From the NCBI GenBank assembly GCA_025353235.1, contig JANXQZ010001091.1, positions 1 through 20,364 of the forward strand: DNA of 20,364 nt, read 5' to 3'. Both the position numbers and the translations under genes were made by a program. This DNA comes from Bryobacterales bacterium (GTDB lineage: Bacteria; Acidobacteriota; Terriglobia; Bryobacterales; Bryobacteraceae). This document shows positions 15,206 to 20,364 of the stretch, piece by piece (the first letter of the stretch is position 1; the number at the start of each line of letters is the position of its first letter). The notes below the pieces were generated by a model. That model made no database searches, had not been told where the DNA came from, and was given only the letters and a program-made list of their open reading frames with translations.

Positions 15206-16204
15206 ATGAACAGTGGCCGCTCTATTCTAATCTTTCTGACCCTGATCGGTAGCGCGTCAGGCCAATCCAGGCCAGCATTGACGGTCCCCTCGGCGGCCAA
15301 CGTTCGGATACCCGTTCTCGGCTACGTGGCATCGCCGTCTCAGGCGAACATTCGTTCCATGCTGGGAGCGCCCGGCGCAGTTGTTGTGGGCGATCCGATT
15401 GCTTTGCCGGATGGCGTCACGTTGGCGACAGTGGTCCCCGGTCAGGCGTTTGCGATTGTTGAACGGAATCAGACCCCCCAGTTGTCCATGGCCTCGCTCA
15501 GCATCGCAAGCGCGGGCGACCTACTGCCGATCATCGGGACGTTTGCCCACGCCGACCGAATTGTCTTCAGCCCGTCTGGAACGGTGGCCGCGATCTACTC
15601 GGCTGCGCTGGCACAGGCACAGGTGATCACTGGCCTGCCGTTGTCTCCGCAGATGGCGCGGCAGGTCGACCTGAGTACTTTAGGTAGCGTGCCGCTTACG
15701 AGTCTGGCAGTCAGCGACGATGGCCAAAGCCTCTTGATTGGCGTCTCGGATGGAACCAGCGGGGCCGTGTGGCTGTTCCCCGCGCAAGGAGCGGCAAGGC
15801 AGCAGCTGAGCGCGGGCGTGCCTTCAGCGGCACGTTTCTTCGCGGGCAGGCAGGACGCGGTAGTTGCCGATAGCGGATGGCAACAGGTGGCGCTGCTTTC
15901 GAGCGTTGGCGATCAGGTCAGCTCGCGTGTTTTGGGCGGCAGCGCGCAAGGGTTTATCGCTCCAGCCGACGTGGAGATTTCCGCCGACCAAAAGCGGGTA
16001 TGGGTGGCTGACGTGAACAGCCTGTTGGCAATCGATCTAGGTTCGGGTGCCGTGAGTGCTCAATCTTGCCCGTTCACGCCATCCAGCTTCCTGCGGCTTA
16101 CGGGACGCTCCGTGTATTTAGTTAGCTCGCAGGATGGAAGTGCGACAGGCATGTGGGCCCCGGATTCCGCAGTTCCGCGCGTTTGGCAGGTTACCGGAAA
16201 ATGA
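15206..16204 (+). CDS. Secreted beta-propeller-like protein, unknown function
   Basis: From ATG 15206 the protein has 332 residues. A signal peptide (MNSGRSILIFLTLIGSASG) is followed by repeated beta-rich units with motifs such as RIVFSPSGTVAAIYS, SLAVSDDGQSLLIGVSDG and DVEISADQKRVWVADVNSLL. These resemble YVTN/WD40-like propeller blades; the exact number of blades is unclear. I recognise no catalytic motif. AGGAG at 15194-15198 is seven bases before ATG 15206; a GTG at 15191 in the same frame overlaps the previous gene and is less likely. The TGA overlaps the next gene's ATG (ATGA at 16201-16204), indicating translational coupling with the GT-C gene. Confidence 0.75.
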   Translation: MNSGRSILIFLTLIGSASGQSRPALTVPSAANVRIPVLGYVASPSQANIRSMLGAPGAVVVGDPIALPDGVTLATVVPGQAFAIVERNQTPQLSMASLSIASAGDLLPIIGTFAHADRIVFSPSGTVAAIYSAALAQAQVITGLPLSPQMARQVDLSTLGSVPLTSLAVSDDGQSLLIGVSDGTSGAVWLFPAQGAARQQLSAGVPSAARFFAGRQDAVVADSGWQQVALLSSVGDQVSSRVLGGSAQGFIAPADVEISADQKRVWVADVNSLLAIDLGSGAVSAQSCPFTPSSFLRLTGRSVYLVSSQDGSATGMWAPDSAVPRVWQVTGK

Positions 16205-17778
16205 AGCGGAGAACCATCGAGGCGGCCATTTGCCTGCTCCTCGCCGTCACGGTTGCGTTCGTTTACGCTCGCGTAACTCATTACTCGTTTATCAACTTCG
16301 ACGACTTGGCATACGTGTATGGAAACCCGCACGTCACCTCCGGCCTGACCTGGAGCGGTATCAAGTGGGCTTTTCTGACCACGGATTACATCTACTGGCA
16401 GCCGATTACTTGGCTCTCCCATATGCTGGATGTTCAATTTTACGGACTCAATGCAGGTGGGCACCATGCCACGAACGTGGGTCTGCACATTTTCAATACG
16501 ACCCTGCTGTACTTCGTATTGCGTTCGTTTAAGTTGGCGATTTGGCCCAGCGCGCTAGGCGCGGCTGTTTTTGCTCTGCACCCCTTGCGGGTTGAATCGG
16601 TGGCCTGGGTTGCCGAGCGCAAGGATGTTCTCAGCGCGTCGTTCTGCCTGTTGACGATCCTGGCTTACATCGCCTACGCGAAGGCGCCGTCGCGATCGAA
16701 ATACTTCGCGGTCTGCGGACTGATGCTGTTAGGGCTGATGTGCAAACCGTCGCTCGTCGTCATCCCGCTGATGTTGCTCTTGCTGGACTTCTGGCCGCTC
16801 GGACGCGGCGGATTGGGATCGCGGCTCTTGGTCGAAAAGGTTCCGCTATTTGGGATGGCTGCTCTCTCGAGCGCCGTCACGCTCTGGGGACAGTGGAAAG
16901 GCGGAGCCATCGCCCAGGTTCCCCTGCTCACCCGAATCGAGAACGCTTTCACCGCGTATTCGATGTACATTCGCAAAACAATCTGGCCGGACAGGCTTGC
17001 AATCTTCTATCCGTATCGCACGGACATTGTGGGATGGCGGGTGCTCGGCGGGCTGATCGTGCTTGCGGGTATTACGTGGCTTGTTTTCGATCAACGAAAG
17101 AAGCGGCCCTATCTCGCGTTTGGCTGGCTGTGGTTCCTCATCGTTCCGCTTCCAATGATGGGCTTCGTGCAAGCGGGCCAGCAAGCGTTCGCTGACCGCT
17201 TTACTCACTTGGCCGCAATCGGCGGAGCGGTGATTGTTGCATGCGGCTGCGCTGAAATATCGAGCCGGATTCATCCGGCGATGCTGACTGCGGCCGGGCT
17301 TCTGATCGTCTCGGCGCTGGCCTGGAGTTCGCGAACCCAACTCCAATTTTGGCAGAATAACTTCACGCTTTACGAGCATGCCCTCGCTGTCACCAACAAC
17401 AATTACCTGGCGCATTACAATCTGGGCCAAGCGCTGGAAGAAGGCGGCAAGAGCAATGCAGCTATGGAGCACTATGCCGAGTCAGTACGCATCAATCCGG
17501 ATCTGGCCGAGGGTCATTACAGTCTCGGCACCTTACTATTTGCGCGCGGGGATGTGAGCGGATCAGAGGCGCAGTTCGCCCAAGCTCTTGATCGAAAACC
17601 CGAGTTCGCCGACGCGCACTACGCGCTGGCGCTAGTGCTATTGCGAGAAAACAAGCCGGATCAGGCCGCTCCGCATTTGTCGGATGCGCTCCGGCTGAAT
17701 ATTGGACCTCAGTATGCCGCGGAGTGCCGTAGAATCTTGGCCGAGCCGCAAACTGTTGCTGCGAAGGGAACTAAATGA
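16201..17778 (+). CDS. GT-C-fold glycosyltransferase-like membrane protein with C-terminal TPRs
   Basis: This 525-residue polytopic protein resembles the TMTC/O-mannosyltransferase-like group. The first transmembrane helix (about 7-24) is followed by a loop with the acidic pair Asp34/Asp35 (INFDDLAYVYGNPHVT), which in GT-C enzymes binds the metal or lipid-linked donor. Then come conserved motifs WQPITWLSHMLD, GLNAGGHHATNVGLHIFN, HPLRVESVAWVAERKDVLS, CKPSLVVIPL and QQAFADRFTHLA, with roughly 9-11 membrane helices. The end (about 400-501) holds three tetratricopeptide repeats (YLAHYNLGQALEEGGKSNAA; AEGHYSLGTLLFARGDVSGS; ADAHYALALVLLRENKPDQA). Such proteins are predicted to glycosylate exported proteins using polyprenyl-phosphate sugars. 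Acceptor and sugar are unknown. The gene overlaps both neighbours by ATGA (16201-16204 and 17775-17778). An upstream in-frame ATG at 16153 is inside the previous gene and rejected. Confidence 0.85.
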   Translation: MKRRTIEAAICLLLAVTVAFVYARVTHYSFINFDDLAYVYGNPHVTSGLTWSGIKWAFLTTDYIYWQPITWLSHMLDVQFYGLNAGGHHATNVGLHIFNTTLLYFVLRSFKLAIWPSALGAAVFALHPLRVESVAWVAERKDVLSASFCLLTILAYIAYAKAPSRSKYFAVCGLMLLGLMCKPSLVVIPLMLLLLDFWPLGRGGLGSRLLVEKVPLFGMAALSSAVTLWGQWKGGAIAQVPLLTRIENAFTAYSMYIRKTIWPDRLAIFYPYRTDIVGWRVLGGLIVLAGITWLVFDQRKKRPYLAFGWLWFLIVPLPMMGFVQAGQQAFADRFTHLAAIGGAVIVACGCAEISSRIHPAMLTAAGLLIVSALAWSSRTQLQFWQNNFTLYEHALAVTNNNYLAHYNLGQALEEGGKSNAAMEHYAESVRINPDLAEGHYSLGTLLFARGDVSGSEAQFAQALDRKPEFADAHYALALVLLRENKPDQAAPHLSDALRLNIGPQYAAECRRILAEPQTVAAKGTK

Positions 17779-20364
17779 GCTATCGAATTCTACTTTCTTG
17801 CGTGGGTCTGGCCGGAATTTTATTCTGGTGCACGTCCGAGCCGCAGGAAAAAAGCCGGCTGGAAAGCCGGCTGCAGCCAAGAATGGCTGCCCCACAAGTC
17901 GCGGGCTATGGGCGTGTGCCTCTAGCTTTTGAGACGAATGCGGGGCAGTCCGATTCACAAGTTGAATTTCTTTCAAGAGGGGACGGTTACAATCTTTTCC
18001 TCACACGAAGGGAAGCGGTGTTGAGCCTGCATCGCAAGGACCGCCAGGCCGTCGTGCGCATGCAGTTCGTGGGCGCGAACACGCAGCCCAAGATTCGCGG
18101 ACTGGATCGACAATCGGGAGTCAGCAATTATCTAATCGGCAACGATCCTTCCAAGTGGCAGCGCAACGTCGCCAATTACGGCAAGGTGGAATACGGCGCG
18201 GTCTGGCCTGGGATCGACATAGTGTACTACGGCAGCCAGCGCAATCTCGAGTACGACTTCGTGGTCGCGCCCGGCGGCGATCCAGGGCAGATTCGGATGA
18301 AGATGGCCGGCGCGACGAAGCTTCGTCTGGCGTCCGATGGCAGCCTCCTTGTCGACGTGCAGGGCGGGACGCTCACGGCGCATGCGCCGGTGGTGTACCA
18401 GCGCACTTCACTGGGGCAGAAGAGGGTGGCTGGGCGCTACACGCTGGACAGCCAATCGGAAGTGGGCATTGCAGTAGAGAACTACGACCGCGCCAACACG
18501 CTGGTGATCGACCCGATCTTGTCGTATTCCACCTATCTCGGCGGCAGCGGAGACGACATCGGCACGGGCATCGCAGTGGACGCGGCCGGCGCTGCATACG
18601 TGGTCGGCTATACCAATTCGCCTAATTTTCCGCTCGCTAACCCCTTCCAGAGCGCACAGTTCGGGGGCGTGGATGCTTTCGTAACCAAGATCAATGCGGC
18701 CGGGTCGGCCTTGGTCTATTCAACGTATTTGGGCGGAAGCAATCTGGATCGAGGCAACGCCATCGCAGTGGACGCAAGCGGCGATGCTTACATTACCGGG
18801 GCTACCAGCTCGCCGAATTTCCCTCGCGTGGGCTCTATCGCGAGCATGCAAAACTCTTTGCGTGGGACGACCAATGCCTTCGTTACAGTCTTAAATCCGA
18901 GCGGAACGCCCACCTTCTCCACTTATTTTGGCGGCAGCCAAACGGATTCGGGGAACGCCATCGCCGTGGACGCTGCGAAGAACATCTACATCGCCGGCTC
19001 AACCACCTCGTCCGATTTTCCGTTAATGAATGCCATCTTGTTCGAGGGGGGAATGGGCAACGGGGATGCGTTTATCGCTAAGATCGCCACCAGCAATTCC
19101 AGTTTGGTGTACTCAACGCTTCTGGGCGGATCCGCAGCGGATTCGGCTGAAGGCATCGCGTTGGATGCTAGTGCCAACGCTTACGTAACGGGCGTGACAT
19201 CCTCTACGGACTTCCCCCAAATTTCCCCGCTTCAGTCCTTATACGGAGGCGGAACCTCGGATGCCTTCCTGACGAAGATCAATGCGGCTGGCAATGGGTA
19301 TGTGTACTCTACGTTTATCGGCGGGAGCGGTGCTGACGACGGTATGGCCGTCACGGTTGACGGGTCCGGGAACGCCTATGTGGCGGGCTCCACCGCTTCA
19401 GGCAATTTCCCTCTAGTCAACCCGCTGCAATCGACTTTTAGCAGCAAAGCTGGATTTGCCTCTAAGGTGGGTCCCTCCGGGTCGTCATTAGTTTATTCCA
19501 CCTATCTGGGCAACGATCTAGCGGCTGCAATCAAGGTGGATGCGTCGGGCAACGCCTATGTGGCCGGCAGCACGTCCGGAACTACGCTTCCCTTGGCGAG
19601 TCCGATCCAATCCACGTCCGGCATTCTCAACACATTCATTACGGTTCTATCTACTGCTGGCAATACAACGCCGTTTTCAACGCTGCTCGGCGGAAGCAAG
19701 CAGCAAAGAGCTTTGGGACTTGCTCTTGACACCAACAAGAACATCTACGTAACAGGATTCACCAACTCCAGCGACTTCCCCCTTCAGAATCCGATCCAAT
19801 CCACCTACGGCGGAGGGTCTGCGGGCGCGATTCCAGTTGGCGATGCGTTCGTGGTAAAAATACTGAACACGCAAGCCACTCTTGCCACCACGGCTGGGAC
19901 ACCCCAATCCACGTTTACAGGCACGGCATTTCCCACGGCGCTGCAGGTGACGGTGCGGGATGGCAGCAACGCGCCCATTCCCGGGGTAACGGTCACATTC
20001 ACGGCACCTTTTACATCGGGACCCACCGGAACATTTGCGGGCGGATCGTTTACAGCAACGGCGAATACCAATGCGAGCGGAGTTGCCACTGCTCCCGTGT
20101 TCACGGCCAATTCCTCGGCGGGAGCATTCGTGGTGAACGCGACCGTTCCAGGAATCGGAACTGTCGGCGCATTCAATCTTACGAATCTTCCGGGTCCGGC
20201 ATCCATCACAGCCACCGCCGGAACGCCTCAGACGGTCAGAATAAGCACCGCTCTGCCTGTCGCGCTGCAGGCTACGGTTCGAGATAACACGAACAGTCCG
20301 GTTAGCGGTGTCTCAGTTACATTTACGGCACCTGCTTCGAGCGGCACGTTTGCCGCGGGTGGGC
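17775..20364 (+). CDS. Giant secreted SBBP-propeller and Ig-repeat protein (partial, 3' end outside window)
   Basis: The frame from ATG 17775 stays open for 863 codons to the window edge. A hydrophobic export segment comes first (SYRILLSCVGLAGILFWC), then a 15-residue insert encoded by the repeat at 17853-17898. Next is the N-terminal domain common to SBBP proteins (about 42-248: LAFETNAGQSDSQVEFLSRG; YGSQRNLEYDFVVAPGGDP; TLVIDPILSY). Seven SBBP units follow (18525-19865, pattern YSTYLGG...G.AIAVD..GNAYV.G.T...FP), enough for one closed seven-bladed propeller. Tandem Ig-like domains follow (19866 on; VTVRDGSNAPIPGVTVTFTA), the second cut by the window. The protein is rich in Thr, Ser, Gly and Ala, has few charges in the repeat part and lacks any enzyme motif, as expected of a cell-surface or secreted adhesin-like protein. 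The start overlaps the GT-C stop, so the two are coupled. The Cys19 context (FWC) is not a good lipobox. Confidence 0.88.
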   Translation, partial: MSYRILLSCVGLAGILFWCTSEPQEKSRLESRLQPRMAAPQVAGYGRVPLAFETNAGQSDSQVEFLSRGDGYNLFLTRREAVLSLHRKDRQAVVRMQFVGANTQPKIRGLDRQSGVSNYLIGNDPSKWQRNVANYGKVEYGAVWPGIDIVYYGSQRNLEYDFVVAPGGDPGQIRMKMAGATKLRLASDGSLLVDVQGGTLTAHAPVVYQRTSLGQKRVAGRYTLDSQSEVGIAVENYDRANTLVIDPILSYSTYLGGSGDDIGTGIAVDAAGAAYVVGYTNSPNFPLANPFQSAQFGGVDAFVTKINAAGSALVYSTYLGGSNLDRGNAIAVDASGDAYITGATSSPNFPRVGSIASMQNSLRGTTNAFVTVLNPSGTPTFSTYFGGSQTDSGNAIAVDAAKNIYIAGSTTSSDFPLMNAILFEGGMGNGDAFIAKIATSNSSLVYSTLLGGSAADSAEGIALDASANAYVTGVTSSTDFPQISPLQSLYGGGTSDAFLTKINAAGNGYVYSTFIGGSGADDGMAVTVDGSGNAYVAGSTASGNFPLVNPLQSTFSSKAGFASKVGPSGSSLVYSTYLGNDLAAAIKVDASGNAYVAGSTSGTTLPLASPIQSTSGILNTFITVLSTAGNTTPFSTLLGGSKQQRALGLALDTNKNIYVTGFTNSSDFPLQNPIQSTYGGGSAGAIPVGDAFVVKILNTQATLATTAGTPQSTFTGTAFPTALQVTVRDGSNAPIPGVTVTFTAPFTSGPTGTFAGGSFTATANTNASGVATAPVFTANSSAGAFVVNATVPGIGTVGAFNLTNLPGPASITATAGTPQTVRISTALPVALQATVRDNTNSPVSGVSVTFTAPASSGTFAAGG
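17853..17898 (+). repeat. Two-hairpin REP-like repeat, copy C, in frame inside the SBBP gene
   Basis: Stems are identical to copy A (AGCCGGCT/AGCCGGCT and GCAGCCA/TGGCTGC); only the loops (GGAA, AGAA) and one tail base differ. It is translated as SRLESRLQPRMAAPQ, the same frame and nearly the same peptide as copy A in the PSD1 gene. Confidence 0.9.
18525..19865 (+). repeat. Seven SBBP protein repeats (beta-propeller blades)
   Basis: Blades begin at about 18525, 18717, 18915, 19110, 19305, 19494 and 19674, with spacing of 180-198 bases. Each opens with a variant of YSTYLGGS, continues with a D-x-x-x-N-A-Y-V-x-G core and N/D-F-P, and ends with DAFVTKIN. Blades 6 and 7 are shorter and more divergent. 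The similarity is at protein level and diverged at DNA level. Confidence 0.85.
19866..20364 (+). repeat. Tandem bacterial Ig-like (Big_1-type) domains, second one incomplete
   Basis: Two copies of about 105 residues begin near 19866 and 20185. Both contain ATAGTPQ or TTAGTPQ, ALQ-V/A-TVRD, P-V/I-x-GV-x-VTFTAP and GTFA-A/G-GG. More copies probably follow outside the window. Confidence 0.75.

Noticed and set aside
18525..20364. Regularly spaced repeats that could suggest a CRISPR array
   Set aside because: Spacing is 180-198 bases, the repeats are diverged at DNA level and conserved at protein level in one open frame; they are propeller and Ig-like domains.

Overview
The window looks like a chromosomal segment of a soil Acidobacteriota, most likely of the Solibacter/Bryobacter type. 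This is an inference from gene content: a PSD1-type cytochrome (DUF1549/DUF1553) beside a Tat-exported DUF1501 protein, a Tat-like TIM-barrel sugar isomerase, a GT-C/TPR membrane protein, an SBBP-repeat/Ig-like giant secreted protein, and many short hairpin repeats between and inside genes. Base composition is moderately GC-rich and no plasmid or phage genes are seen.

Layout. (1) 1-1985 is a peroxide-defence locus: the N-terminal part of an OxyR-like LysR regulator on the minus strand, diverging from a clade-3 haem catalase. Between them lies a near-textbook OxyR operator (three of four ATAG/CTAT half-sites at exact N7 spacing). (2) 2032-4932 holds a minus-strand lipoprotein RND/MFP adaptor with no pump beside it, a single-domain Rcp1-type response regulator, and an exported xylose-isomerase-like TIM-barrel protein preceded by a perfect inverted repeat. 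(3) 5156-12109 is a plus-strand run: a 932-aa secreted Ntn-hydrolase (C45/phospholipase B-like) with a carbohydrate-binding-like front end and a peptidase-M1-like tail, then PSD1 cytochrome and DUF1501 genes with only 6 and 4 bases between them. (4) 12209-14342 holds a DegT/DnrJ/EryC1 aminotransferase and two minus-strand genes, a small secreted helical protein and a GNAT acetyltransferase. (5) 14601-20364 is a tightly packed plus-strand operon with ATGA overlaps: an Ig-like secreted protein with a glycine/alanine-rich membrane tail, a secreted propeller-like protein, a GT-C glycosyltransferase-like protein with TPRs, and a giant SBBP-propeller/Ig-repeat protein that runs off the window.

The most unusual signal is a 46-47 bp two-hairpin repeat present three times (7984-8030, 8151-8197 inverted, 17853-17898). 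Stems are invariant or changed in compensatory pairs; other differences are confined to loops and one tail base. All three copies lie inside open reading frames. One appears to supply the hydrophobic export signal of the PSD1 protein, and two are read in the same frame to give the same peptide. A second, unrelated 96-bp element made of four hairpins (12105-12200) fills almost the whole gap after the DUF1501 gene and supplies its stop codon, and a related hairpin (13304-13328) encodes the C-terminus of the aminotransferase. The final operon, joining a GT-C enzyme to secreted Ig/propeller proteins, is a candidate surface-protein modification and display system.
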